Source: Alternaria dauci
Lineage: Eukaryota > Ascomycota > Dothideomycetes > Pleosporales > Pleosporaceae
Assembly: GCF_042100115.1 (NCBI RefSeq)
Contig: NC_091281.1
Span: forward strand, 1,612,001 to 1,676,000
Length of the DNA stretch: 64,000 nucleotides
Direction of reading: 5' to 3'
Below, piece by piece: positions 33,720 to 45,030 of this stretch. A program made the translations under genes and the position numbers. How positions within the stretch are numbered: position 1 is the stretch's first letter; each line of letters begins with the position of its first letter. The notes under the pieces are model-generated. The model saw only the letters and a program-made list of their open reading frames with translations, was not told where the DNA came from and made no database searches.

Positions 33720-34153
33720 GTTTGCAGTTGTGAGGTTGCGAGTAGGGAATGGAGGAATCGAAGGTGTTGTGGTGGGAAGGAGAGGGACGACCGCAGTTTT
33801 TGATGGAGGAAATTGCGCTGAGAAAAACACGCTAGCCTTGGCGCTAGCACGTGCCCCTCCCTGCCCGCGACAGCGACTGCGACGAAGACACGGTGCCAGC
33901 CACAGTCATTTTCCTCTGTGCATCTGGACCTCGCATGCACACGAGCCGGTCCCACCTGTTCTCCTCGGCCTTCGTCTGCATTCGCCGTGGGTGCTGGAAG
34001 CCTGTAATGCTTGCTCATGGACGCGTAGAAAGCTGTCGAACCGCCGCGCATCTTCGCCGAAGCCTGTGCTCTCCCCATCCGTCAAGAATATAATGCTGCC
34101 ATCTCTGTCCTCCTCAATCTGACTGTTGCTTGTTTTCTGACTCTGACATCGTC
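33720..34153. promoter_or_regulatory. Divergent promoter, eEF1B-beta and Hsp78
   Basis: 434 bases separate the two start codons, so promoter elements for a strongly expressed translation gene and a stress chaperone share this space. I looked for the nGAAnnTTCn heat-shock element and found no perfect triple unit. Confidence 0.55.
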
Positions 34154-36523
34154 ATGCTGACCAGTAGAGCACGCATAGCCGCGAGGCGCATCGCCTCACC
34201 CTCCATCCCACGATCACTTCCCATTCGTACATCGTCGTTATGTCTCAACGCATCTGCAGCACGATTGCCTGGGCAGCAGAAGCTCTTGAGACCGCTTGTT
34301 TCGTCGAGGACATATGCAAATGGAGGCCGACCGCACCCCCCAGGCGGAACGCATCGCATGAACATGAGTGGTGAGCCGGAAAAGCCTGCCTTGGAACAAT
34401 ACGGTGTAGATCTCACGGCGCGAGCGCGTGATGGCAAACTAGATCCAGTCATCGGACGAGACGGCGAAATCCAACGTACCATCCAGATCCTGTCGAGACG
34501 AACAAAGAACAATCCTGTCTTGATAGGTTCTGCAGGAACAGGAAAGACGGCAATTCTTGAGGGCCTGGCACAACGTATCGTGAAAGGCGACGTACCCGAA
34601 TCGATCAAAGACAAGCGCGTCATCTCCCTCGATCTCGGATCGCTTATTGCTGGCGCAAAGTTCCGGGGAGATTTCGAGGAGCGACTCAAGAGCGTCTTGA
34701 AGGAAGTTGAGGATGCGCAGAAGGGTGTCATACTATTCGTTGACGAACTACATACATTACTGGGCTTGGGCAAGGCAGAAGGCAGTATCGATGCCAGCAA
34801 CCTTCTGAAGCCTGCGCTCAGCCGAGGGGAGCTGCAACTCTGCGGAGCGACAACACTCAACGAATACCGGCAGATCGAGAAGGACGCAGCGCTTGCGAGA
34901 CGATTCCAGCCAATTCTAGTAGGCGAGCCATCCGTACAAGACACCATCTCGATCCTGCGCGGTATCAAGGAGCGATACGAGGTTCATCATGGTGTCCGCA
35001 TTACCGACAATGCTCTCGTCGCCGCTGCTTCGTACAGTAACCGATACATTACCGACCGGTTCCTCCCAGACAAGGCTATTGATCTGGTAGATGAGGCTGC
35101 CAGTGCGCTGCGTCTCCAGCAAGAGAGCAAACCCGACGCGATTCAGGAGCTCGACCGCCAGATCATGACCATCCAAATCGAGCTCGAGTCTCTTCGCAAG
35201 GAGACCGATATCGCCAGTAAAGAGCGACGTGAGCGTCTTGAGGAAACCTTGAAACAAAAGCAAGACGAAGTGAAGGTGTTGACCGAAAAATGGGAAAAGG
35301 AGCGAGCAGAGCTTGAGGAGATCAAGAATGCGCAGACAAACCTAGAGAGGGCGAAGCTCGAGCTTGAACAAGCCCGCCGAGAAGGCAACTTTGCCAAGGC
35401 TGGTGAGCTACAGTATAGCAGGATCCCCGAGCTAGAGCAGAAGCTTCCCAAGGACGAGGAAGTCACTGCAGGCGCCAACCGACAGGGCTCTTTGCTGCAC
35501 GACTCTGTTACCGCTGACGACATTGCGTCTGTCGTATCCCGTACGACGGGCATTCCATTGTCCAAACTCAACTCGGGTGAAAGCGAGAAGCTCATCCACA
35601 TGGAAGATACCCTACGGCAATACGTCAAGGGCCAAGATGATGCACTGAAGTCTGTTGCAAACGCCATTCGTCTGCAGAGAGCTGGCCTGTCCGGCGAGAA
35701 CCGGCCCATCGCTTCTTTCATGATGCTGGGACCGACTGGTGTAGGAAAAACCGAAGTCTGCAAGAGATTGGCGGAGTATCTCTTCAGCACTCCCCAAGCG
35801 GTCATTCGATTCGACATGAGTGAGTTCAGCGAGAAGCATACCGTCTCGCGCCTCATCGGTTCTCCTGCAGGTTACGTTGGGTACGAAGATGCCGGCCAGC
35901 TCACAGAAGCTGTCCGACGGAAGCCTTACGCAGTCCTGCTGTTCGATGAGTGGGAAAAGGCTCACAAGGACATCTCAACACTTCTCCTGCAGGTGCTTGA
36001 CGAAGGCTTCCTTACAGACGCTCAGGGCCACAAAGTTGACTTCCGCAACACCATCATCGTCATGACATCGAACCTTGGAGCCGATATCATTGTCGGCGAC
36101 GACGTCCTGCACTCGGTGGACAAGGATTCGAGCGAGATCTCACCGGCAGTACGCAGCGCTGTTATGGATGTCGTTTCCGCCACGTACCCACCAGAGTTCC
36201 TCAACCGCCTCGACGAGTTCATCATCTTCCGCCGTCTGTCGCGCGAAGCGCTAAGAGACATTGTTGATATTCGTTTGAAGGAACTGCAGCAGCGACTGGA
36301 CGACCGCAGAATCGTGTTGGAATGTCCGGACGAAGCCAAGCAATGGCTATGTGATCGTGGATACGACCCGAAGTTCGGTGCTCGGCCACTGAACAGACTC
36401 ATTGCAAGGGAAATCGGTAACAGCTTAGCGGACAGGATAATCCGTGGAGAGATTCGCACTGGTGACACAGCCAGGGTCGCCATCAACGAGGACGGCACCG
36501 GGCTCACCGTCGCTGCCGCATGA
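34154..36523 (+). CDS. HSP78: Mitochondrial ClpB-type disaggregase Hsp78
   Basis: An intronless 789-residue AAA+ chaperone that rescues aggregated proteins in the mitochondrial matrix together with mtHsp70. The N-terminus is basic and rich in R, S and A ([20 protein letters not shown]), a presequence, with mature protein starting after about residue 55. There is no Clp N-domain, typical of Hsp78. NBD1 has Walker A GSAGTGKT at about 125-132 and Walker [14 protein letters not shown]. The coiled-coil middle domain (residues about 320-450, QEVKVL...[21 protein letters not shown] heptads) follows. NBD2 has [19 protein letters not shown] and [10 protein letters not shown]. The last shows DEWEKA where most family members have DEIEKA. 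The C-terminal domain ends before [15 protein letters not shown]. Confidence 0.95.
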   Translation: MLTSRARIAARRIASPSIPRSLPIRTSSLCLNASAARLPGQQKLLRPLVSSRTYANGGRPHPPGGTHRMNMSGEPEKPALEQYGVDLTARARDGKLDPVIGRDGEIQRTIQILSRRTKNNPVLIGSAGTGKTAILEGLAQRIVKGDVPESIKDKRVISLDLGSLIAGAKFRGDFEERLKSVLKEVEDAQKGVILFVDELHTLLGLGKAEGSIDASNLLKPALSRGELQLCGATTLNEYRQIEKDAALARRFQPILVGEPSVQDTISILRGIKERYEVHHGVRITDNALVAAASYSNRYITDRFLPDKAIDLVDEAASALRLQQESKPDAIQELDRQIMTIQIELESLRKETDIASKERRERLEETLKQKQDEVKVLTEKWEKERAELEEIKNAQTNLERAKLELEQARREGNFAKAGELQYSRIPELEQKLPKDEEVTAGANRQGSLLHDSVTADDIASVVSRTTGIPLSKLNSGESEKLIHMEDTLRQYVKGQDDALKSVANAIRLQRAGLSGENRPIASFMMLGPTGVGKTEVCKRLAEYLFSTPQAVIRFDMSEFSEKHTVSRLIGSPAGYVGYEDAGQLTEAVRRKPYAVLLFDEWEKAHKDISTLLLQVLDEGFLTDAQGHKVDFRNTIIVMTSNLGADIIVGDDVLHSVDKDSSEISPAVRSAVMDVVSATYPPEFLNRLDEFIIFRRLSREALRDIVDIRLKELQQRLDDRRIVLECPDEAKQWLCDRGYDPKFGARPLNRLIAREIGNSLADRIIRGEIRTGDTARVAINEDGTGLTVAAA

Positions 36524-36810
36524 ATCAGTATGACTAACGACGATATGACTGTATAACAGAATGTAAAATGTAATATTGCATGTACATAACCATGTAGCAT
36601 TAGCGGCGTTTGTAGGTCAACGATTTCCTCTCTGGAGACTGTACCAATGAAAACGATACCCTGATCAGTTTAGTATCTTGTTCTTGTGGAAGGCACGCGT
36701 CACGTGAGCGCTCTCATGCGACTTCCTCTCATCGCAACTCACTTCACTTCCTTTCTTCTCACCTCACCCACGTGTTGTGACCTCCAAAGCCACCATCCTC
36801 GATCAAGGCG

Positions 36811-39800
36811 ATGGCGCGCAATCCTACATTCAAGGCTCCGTATCGGCATCGGGGTAGTCGCGGTAGCGCTACCTCTCGTAGCAATCGCAATAGTCAGCCC
36901 GGTCGCACGCCCGCCACGAACAGCAGTTCGCGTGCATCGTCTAGTCGCGCCGCTTCCAGTGTGCCCTCTGGACCAAGCAGGCCTCACAGGCAAGTTCAGA
37001 TTGAGCCATTCCGAGACACTTCCACAGACGCACCTTCGGAAGCTCGTGACGAGGCTGAAGAGAACGATGACACGTTGATCGAGATCGTCATGGCCGTCGA
37101 TCTGACGCCACGTGGTACGGTCGGATGTTGTTACTACGTCGCACGAGATGAGAAGCTGTACTTCATGGAAGACATCCAGTGTGGAGATGTGGATGTCGTC
37201 GAAGCCCGTATGCTCCCCCAGGATAAGCGTTAGGTGGACCACTAACAAAATCATAGTAAGAACTTTCATCGAACCGACCGTGATTCTGGTATCAACAAAG
37301 ATTGACAACAAGGTGATTGAGCGCGTTGATCCAGAGGCTGGGAATGCCGATTGTGGACGTAGTGACAACGATCAATTTCGCCTTCCATTTCTCTTGGAGG
37401 TGAGGCCTCCACACGAGTTCTCTTACGACACTGGAAAAAGCAAGCTCGTCAGTCTCCGCCTGGGCGAGGAACATGGCAATCGCGTCAGGTTCAGGGTTCC
37501 CGGAGAGCTTGCGTCCATGGACCACCTGGATGAGGAGGGAACGATGGGTCAACAAGGTCAACAGCTCCGTCTTGCAGGGTGGATTGACCTTGAAAGTCGT
37601 TTGACAGTAATATTCCTTCTTTGCAGAAGAATCATCGCTGATATTCAATAGGTTGGCTGCGCCGGAGCACTCATATCGTATCTACAACGTCGACGCGCTG
37701 TCGCATACCTTCCTGGTGACCGTGCAGCATACTTGATGTTCCGTATCGCAACTTTGGAAATGTTCAGTCTGCGAGAGACAATGTTCATCAACGCAGACAC
37801 ACTTCACTCTCTGCAAATCATGGGTTCGGAATCGCATCCGCATTCGCACAACAAAGGGCCTACCAAAGCTAGGTCTGGTGAAAAGGAGGGTCTCTCTGTA
37901 TACGGTCTATTCCACCATTTAGCGCGGACACCACAAGGAAGATTCCTTCTTCGGCAGCAGTTCCTCCGTCCTAGCCTCAATCTCGAAGTTATCAACGAAA
38001 GGCTGAGCGCCCTCGCAGTCTTCACTCGCCCGGATAACGATCCTCCATTACAGAATCTCGTACAAAATTTGAAGAATGTTGGTAACATGCGTGTCATGAT
38101 GGTTAATCTCAGAAAAGGCGTGGGTGGCTCGACAAAAGGAGGCAGAGGCTTCTCCAAAAGTATATGGACATCAATCCGATCTTTTGTGTTCCATGCGCTC
38201 AAGATCAAGGATACGCTGCATGATGTTGTCGGTGGAGAGAATTTGGCAATCGGAAACAGAGTGTTCGAGACCTTCGAAGGCTATCATCTGGCTCAAATCG
38301 GAAGGAAGATCAGCGAGACCGTCGACTTGAAGAGCTCGGCAGAAGAAGGCCGCACCATCATCATACCAGGGGTTGACGAGGAGCTGGACCAGATGAAGCA
38401 AACTTTGGATGGTCTTGATGACTTCCTCAATCGAGTTGCGCTAAAGCTGTCCGAAAAGATGCCTTCTGACATCAGAGCTACGCTGAACGTCATCTACTTT
38501 CCGCAGATCGGCTTCCTGTGCACCACCCCCATTGACGAGGTGACGGGAAACGCGGTCTATAAGGGTACTTTTGATAGTCCGTGGGAAAGAATGTTTGCTA
38601 CCGAAGAGCAAGTCTACTTCAAAACCAGTGAAACGCGAGAAATGGATGATCACTTCGGCGACGTGTACGGTATCATCTCGGATCGCGAGATCGAAATCAG
38701 TCATGAGCTCGCTCAGTTCTTGCTGCGATACGAAGAGCTGTTGACAGCCTGTTCGGACATCTGCGGAGAGCTGGACAGCTTGCTGGCTCTAGCACAAGGC
38801 GCGAAAATCTACAAGCTATGTCGCCCTCGTATGACACTCGAAAATGTTATACAGATTGAAGGAGGCCGGTGAGTCTGCTACATTCACGCTTGGGGCATTT
38901 TTGCTGACTTTGGTTCAGTCATATACTGCAAGAGCTTACTGTACCATCATTCATCGCAAATGATACAAATTTAAGAGGAGGTGAGGGTGACAGAAGCTTC
39001 GAAGAAGCCAGTAACAGCTACGATAGCGGTAGTCTAAGTTCCGCCAGATCCGCGACTCGTTCTTCATATGTGCGCGACGACAACCCAAGTATGCTCGTTC
39101 TAACTGGGCCTAATTACTCGGGCAAAAGCGTATACCTCAAACAAGTCGCCCTCATCGTATACATGGCGCACATTGGAAGCTTTGTTCCTGCGGACAGCTC
39201 AAAGATTGGACTGACGGACAAGATACTATCCAGAGTCACAACACGCGAAACGGTGTCTCGTGGCCAGAGTGCGTTTATGATAGATCTTCAGCAGATATCA
39301 CTGGCGCTAAGTCTAGCCACACGCCGAAGCTTGCTCATCATTGACGAGTTCGGCAAAGGAACTGAGTCTAGCGACGGAGCTGGTCTAGCATGCGCAGTCA
39401 TGGAACATCTACTGAGCTTAGGTCCCGAGCGGCCAAAAGTGATCGGTGCTACACATTTCCACGAGATCTTCGAAATGGGCCTACTTAAGCCAAGGCCTGC
39501 GCTTGCCTTTAGTCATATGGAAGTGCGCATCGATGCCGATGCTTCGGAAATCAGTGACCAGGTAACGTACCTGTACAACCTCTGCGAGGGCCGTAGTACT
39601 TCGAGTCTCGGTACATGCTGTGCGGCTCTGAACGGCATTCCCCCGGAGATTGTTCGACGTGCAGAGAATCTCATACTGCTTTCTATGCGGGGTGAAGATC
39701 TTGTAGCTGCCTGTTGCCAGATGCCGGAAGATGAGGCTGCGGAGCTTGAGGAAGCGGTATGTGAATTCTTGCTTCTGAGAGTGTTATCTAATGCGGAACC

Positions 39801-39907
39801 AGGAGCAAATTGCGAGAGAGTTTCTTGAAGCGGATTTGTATCGGGACCCGAAGAGCACCTTGGCGGATATACTGACTGTCTCTACGACAACGGATTCACG
39901 CAGTTAG
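36811..39907 (+). CDS. MSH5: Meiotic MutS homologue MSH5
   Basis: Five exons (36811-37207, 37257-37606, 37652-38868, 38919-39756, 39803-39907) encode 968 residues. With MSH4 it forms a clamp that stabilises Holliday junctions and promotes class I crossovers in meiosis. The N-terminal extension is rich in S, R and T. Core motifs are GCAGALISYLQRRR, the lever-clamp region, then the ATPase: Walker A GPNYSGKSVYLKQVALIVYMAHIGSFVPA, the switch STxxSxF-type region TRETVSRGQSAFMIDLQQ, Walker B LLIIDEFGKGTE, and GATHFHEIF. The helix-turn-helix region has SSLGTCCAALNGIPPEIVRRA. The lack of an N-terminal mismatch-binding domain and these motifs separate it from MSH2/3/6. Its presence says the species is, or recently was, sexual. 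Confidence 0.92.
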
Positions 39908-40611
39908 TGGAGGATGATGTGGTGATAGTATGCGAAGTGTGGGACCAGATCACGTGATATATGGATGATCGTCATTCTCATGGAGCCAATGTCTCAACTT
40001 TACTGGCTGACGAGACTGCAATAGCGATGGTGCTTCGTGCAATGTACATGTCAACACGTTCTTCACTCCATTTAACGTCAAGGGGTCAAGAGCATCGGCC
40101 AAAGACACGTGCGTTCATCGTAAGATATTTGCGGGCTTCTATACGCTACAACTTGGGGAACACAGCGTGAGGGATGTTGCGTATGCCGTGCGTACACTGG
40201 CGCTAGCCCATCCTTCGCGGATTTCAGCCGGGCATCCATTCCCTATTGCTTGCAATCCCGGAGATTCAAACAAAATACCTTCTTTCCAACGATGCACAAC
40301 AGGGGAGTGAAAGGTTGCATTTCAATGATACTGAAACCTCCGCGGCATCGCTAGATAGGGGGCAGTACGCCGCGGAACTACATGCGTTGATAACATTGAC
40401 CCCCGGGAGTAGAAGTAGGAGGTCGCCGATGTACAGAAGGATTTGTTGGTGGCTTGACGGGAAAGTCGGCAAACACACTTTCTTCCAATGACGTACGTTG
40501 GGAACGAGAAACCGATGAACAAAAGACGCTAATTTACGAGAGATCCAGATTGCAGAAATCTAGTAATTCCACTCTGGTTAGTGTGTCGTTGGTTCATAGA
40601 TGCACCGGGAT

Positions 40612-40641
40612 CCGGCGGACGCGACGACGCCGCCGTGCGGC
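40612..40641. promoter_or_regulatory. CGG-rich candidate Zn2Cys6 binding site 1
   Basis: CCGGCGGACGCG at 40612-40623 is followed by a CCG, giving a CGG-N11-CCG arrangement like that bound by Gal4-type factors. The same 12 bases recur at 44626-44637 upstream of the disulfide reductase, and their 9-base core recurs inverted at 40772-40780. Confidence 0.45.
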
Positions 40642-40771
40642 TCGGGGAGGCGATAGATGGCTGCATGAGACAACTGATGCTTGAACTGTTGTAGGCCAAC
40701 TCGTACCCTGATCTTTACAGCATGTCACACCATAGCAGCAACACGGAAAGCCTAGAATCTCGCTAAGTCGT

Positions 40772-40787
40772 GTCCGCCGGACTCCGG
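40772..40787. promoter_or_regulatory. CGG-rich candidate Zn2Cys6 binding site 2
   Basis: GTCCGCCGG (reverse complement of the CCGGCGGAC core) runs into ACTCCGG, producing CGG-N3-CCG. That spacing is the core of the site reported for GliZ, the gliotoxin cluster regulator (TCGG-N3-CCGA). The outer bases here differ. Confidence 0.4.
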
Positions 40788-41097
40788 GGATTCGCGGTCG
40801 GTCGGGGCGCAAGGGTCTAGAACTGAGTATGGTGCTCGAATAGTGTCAGGGTATCACGTGAGAGATCCCACGTTCTCACCAAGCCCCGCTGATTTGCTAG
40901 TTCGAGTGTTTCTTTAATTTACAGTGTACTTTTATTAAGTCAGTAGACGCTGAGAATTCGTCTTCACGTGATACATTGGGCATTCGGCCCGAATAGGGAC
41001 GATGAGGTCATCAAGTTCTGGAATTGGTCGGTCGTCTCAACGTACACGTGTCCACAGCGTAACTTGGAGATCCTGCTAGCCCTCTACAACCGCAGAT

Positions 41098-43963
41098 ATG
41101 GAGGGAGATACAGATGAATTGCCTGAAAGGGCTACGGCCAAACGCGCGGTACGATCTGCCATCCCCATGGCGTTACAGCCCTAATGGTTCGCTTGTAGTG
41201 TGACTACTGCAGAATCAAAAAGGTTCGATGCGATAGGCAGGTGCCATGCTTGAACTGTAGATTGAACAAGACTAGTAAGTAAAAAAGCTAGCCTGCACTT
41301 GGTCTCTGCGATAAGCCGTGTTGTCGGCTAAGCATCCTGATTCGATCCCTGAATTGTATGTCTTAGGCTTCAACGTAGTGACTAACGAGCCAAGTCTGCA
41401 GGACCACGGCACTCGCTGAAAAGGGGCACAGGAGGATCCACATCTCTCATGAATAGTACGTTTGTCGAGCTGTCCTCCGGCACATTCCTAACCCGTGCAG
41501 CGAGAAGAAGATAGACGGCCTCGACAATCGTCTTATCAATATCGAGGACGCTCTTGCTACCATCGCATCCAAATTAGAAAGCAATTCAACCCCTGCAGGT
41601 TCCGTGGAGAGCGGCAGCCAGGCAAGGACGCCACAAAGCCGACTTTTTGACAGTCTTGTCGTTCCAGAGGTACAGAGAGCTGTGCATTTTGAAGGCAAGA
41701 CCGGAAACAACACACAGTCAGATTATGTCAGAAATCTGCTTGTCCAGGTGGTGGGCGAGACGCCCTCAGTGGGACAAAATGCAGAAGTCAGAGCCGCATT
41801 GACAGCACTTGAAGGAATGGTTGCTCAGCACAATCATGACACAGCTTTAACAACGTCCCTCAACCAGCCCTTGCTTGACCGCTCTCTTGCAAGTGTCAAC
41901 AGTGCAACGATAGGGCAGCCGCCTTGGGAGGTTGTGAAACTTGTGTTGAACAAAGCTTTGAGTCATTCAGCCCATCCAAATCGGCCTTGTATACTGCTGA
42001 CGTTGTTACAGAAACACCGACCATCATGTTTGCTAACCTCTTTTCCATGGTGAAACTAGAGACATTGTGTGAGATCATCGAGGATGCGTACTTCCACCCA
42101 GAAACATGCGGCACTGCTCGTCGCATTATAGCGTATTGTGTACTCTTCAACCTTTTCAGGTGGTTTTCGATAGCACCATGGAGTGGTACTGACAGAAAGA
42201 CTTTGACAGGGTATGTACAGCTATGCTACCATCTATCTTTCCTCGGGATGACATCACTTACAATTTCCAGGTATGCTCAACAGGGTAAAGCCGCACGGGA
42301 CTCCACTAGCCCTACGTCCGCTAATATAGGTCACATGCAGCCAAAACGCACTTGGAGATCGCATGGAGTCAACTCGATATGTTTTTCCCAGCAAGCTATG
42401 AGAATGCCTTGGCTCTGAATGTGAGTACAGGCTGTGCCATTCAGATGTCCAGGCCTTTGCTTGCCTGGGTTCTAGTTTCCAATGCCGCCGAACTGTGCCA
42501 GAATCTAGGCTACCACCGTTTCGAAACGATGAAGTATGACACCAAAGAAGACCAGAGGTTCAAAATGCACATTTTCTGGTTCGTGTGCATGTTTGAGAAG
42601 CAATTATCACTGCGCCTAGGCCGTGTGAGCCGGATCCATGACTGGGATGTGTCGTTACCTCTTCATGCTATGAGAGAGACATCGCCCAATGGCTTCGAAG
42701 GGGGCAACAAGTTGATATACTGGGTCAAGGTGGCCAAGGTCCAAGGACAGATCTACGAAAAGCTTTACAGTCCAGCCGCGTTCCGCAAACCGTTTGAAGA
42801 GAGATCTCGGACCGCAGCTTTTCTCGTGAAAGCGATGAATCAAGCTTGGAGTGAACGAGGACAAGAAGGCATCGTGGACATCAAAAATAACTTGGAACCA
42901 AACGAGACCGAAGTTCCGTCCAGGCGCAAGACCACTCAGCCTCAAAGAAGCCCGACGGCTTTGGAAACCGATGAAGATACACAGAGTTGGTCAATCTGGC
43001 CGTGAATCGCGACGCTCAGCTAACATGGGTTAGGCTTCTCCAGTCGCATAGAGGACATTTTCTTCCATGCCGATGTTGTAGTGCACTACTCGACATGCGC
43101 TCTCATACAACGAGCAACAAGCTTGGACAACAGCACCTATAGCCGGGAATGTCTCGAATCTTCTCGAGCTGCGCTGATAGCACATATGCGGAGTAACGAT
43201 CAGTTCAACACTGGTGGAAAAACGGAGTTATGGGCAGGATATCTCCACTGGGCGATCCTCCAAGTATGTGCAGCACCGACGAACTGAAATAAAATTCCCC
43301 TGCATTTTCAGTAGACTGACATCACTACAGGCTCCACTCACCCCGTAAGATTACTTCTTAATTTGTATGTCAATGCACTAATTGAGTTCAATCAGGTTCA
43401 TGGTCTTGGTCAGCAATGCAATACAGCAGACTGATCCCACAGACCTCAAGCCTCTCACAGACTTCGTCACAAGCCTCGAATCGTGTCGAGCATTCTCTGT
43501 CGGTGCAGAAAAGCTGTACAAGATGTGTCTCCTATTCTTGAAGGTCGCTGGGTTCTACATCCAGGCAAAAGTTCAAGAGCGTCAGAACGTCCAGATGCCA
43601 GCGTTCTCCGGCTCGAACCAGAGTTACACCAATGCAGAAAATGCAGGCGGCCCGATAGACCTAGATACCATTGCACAATTCGGTCCGCACCTGAGTGCTC
43701 TCGGCTTCGTGTCTGACCCCGCATGGTCGACAGCGGCATACGCGCCGGATCTGACGGCCCAGGCCCAGGGACAGGGCTTCTTTACCCCAGACTTTGAGTT
43801 GGATAATGCACTAGGCCATGATGGGTTGGGTATGGGCTACAATGCTGGAGGTGCAGGCCATAATTCGATCCAGGATTGGTTCGCGGGGTCACGGTATCTC
43901 AACAATTTTATGGACATGGAGATCGATCTGCCAATGCCGGACTTCAGCGATGCAGGATTGTAA
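41098..43963 (+). CDS. Zn2Cys6 transcription factor with fungal regulatory domain
   Basis: My best model has ten exons (starts 41098, 41199, 41402, 41501, 42012, 42271, 42341, 43034, 43331, 43396) and 771 residues. Two of the exons are only 14 bases. The zinc cluster begins at residue 18: CDYCRIKKVRCDRQVPCLNC. I could not place the sixth cysteine in this model, so the exon 2/3 join may be wrong or the cluster is damaged. A coiled-coil linker follows (EKKIDGLDNRLINIEDALATIASKLE). The regulatory domain has FSMVKLETLCEIIEDAYF, LAWVLVSNAAELCQNLGYH and FKMHIFWFVCMFEKQLSLRLGR. The C-terminus is G-, N- and D-rich. It lies 1.07 kb before a disulfide reductase on the same strand and shares a promoter motif with it, so it may control that gene. 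Confidence 0.7.
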
Positions 43964-44625
43964 TATATGGTATACAGCTTGAAGAACATATCCTCTTACC
44001 ACTTTGAAAACTAGCTCTTCGAATACATCAGAGGGATTACGCTGACGCAGCTGACAGTCAATAGTGACGTTTGGTCGACGCACACTGAAAGACAGCTGTG
44101 CGACGCCGTGTTTGAACGTGAAGATCCCGGTGGAGCCGATGCAGATAACGGTATGTAAGTTGGACATGCCCTCGCACCCTACATAAGCTTGGAATGTATC
44201 CAATGAAAAGATTAGGCTGATGCGATCGCGCGCAAGTCCAAGACTGCACATGGCCTTTGGACTGCAATTGGAGCATACATGAAGAGAATCTATAGAGCAG
44301 CATATATGACTTCACTGAGAAGAAGTCGCCAAATCACGAATCCAACCGATGCGGTCAGGGCTAACGAGCCAGTGCAAGGGCTAATACGTACGTCTCACAA
44401 GTATCAGCATGAAGTGAAGTAGGAGGGTCAGGCACAGCGTGCAGGGCATTGAAAAACGTTGGATTAGAGTTTCCCTGATCCTAGATAGAACCGCTATCTA
44501 CTCAAGAAGAGTCCTAGTCTAGCTTATGCCAAGTTGACAAGGCATGTACGCGTGTGGCCTTGGGATCCATGCTGACTAGTAACAGTAGTGCCGGAAACTT
44601 GGAACATCAGATGTGTAGTCGGGTT

Positions 44626-44654
44626 CCGGCGGACGCGGACGTGTCCGGCCGCGC
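44626..44654. promoter_or_regulatory. CGG-rich candidate Zn2Cys6 binding site 3
   Basis: CCGGCGGACGCG (44626-44637) repeats site 1 exactly and overlaps the inverted pair CGGAC-GT-GTCCG, a CGG-N6-CCG arrangement. It lies about 400 bases upstream of the reductase start. Confidence 0.5.
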
Positions 44655-44899
44655 GATCTAGCGGCTCACTAGTCCGTAGTTTGGGTGCGTCTAGCTACAA
44701 GTGGATTTCGTTTTCCTGTTAGTGGCTTTTTCTCGAACGAAGTAAGACCGAGCAATGCGACTGATGGCCTTGGGTCATGGATGACTGAAGCCAGCTCAGA
44801 GAGATTTTTTTCACAAATGCAACGATAGTAATCTGCACTATCTGTAATGACGGGTGGTTACAGCGCACCCTGCTCAGTAGTGGAACAGGTCTGCTGGAA

Positions 44900-44908
44900 T
44901 ATTTATAA
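44900..44908 (+). promoter_or_regulatory. TATA box of the reductase gene
   Basis: TATTTATAA lies about 125 bases before the ATG at 45031, compatible with a regulated promoter. Confidence 0.45.
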
Positions 44909-45030
44909 GATAGGTGGAGTGGAAGCGACTTGAGACATCTGCATTCATTCTTTGTCTCTTCTCCCCAACACAACGGCAACTCTACAAATACCTCTTTCAT
45001 CCTTTGAAGCGCAAGTCCCAGTTGAATATT

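Larger units (their letters stand above)
39908..41097. other. Intergenic upstream of the Zn2Cys6 regulator, CGG-rich sites
   Basis: No gene seen in 1.2 kb. It contains clustered CGG triplets typical of Zn2Cys6 targets (see separate entries), a 10-base palindrome ATCACGTGAT near 39950, two further CACGTGA sites, and the palindrome ATTCGGCCCGAAT at 40982-40994, about 105 bases before the regulator start. Confidence 0.45.
43964..45030. other. Intergenic between regulator and reductase
   Basis: No gene seen. It holds the recurring CGG motif (44626-44637), an adjacent CGGAC-GT-GTCCG inverted pair, and a TATA box (44900-44908). Confidence 0.5.

Noticed and set aside
34114..34968. 284-codon frame on the minus strand
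   Set aside because: Antisense to Hsp78; serine-rich shadow.
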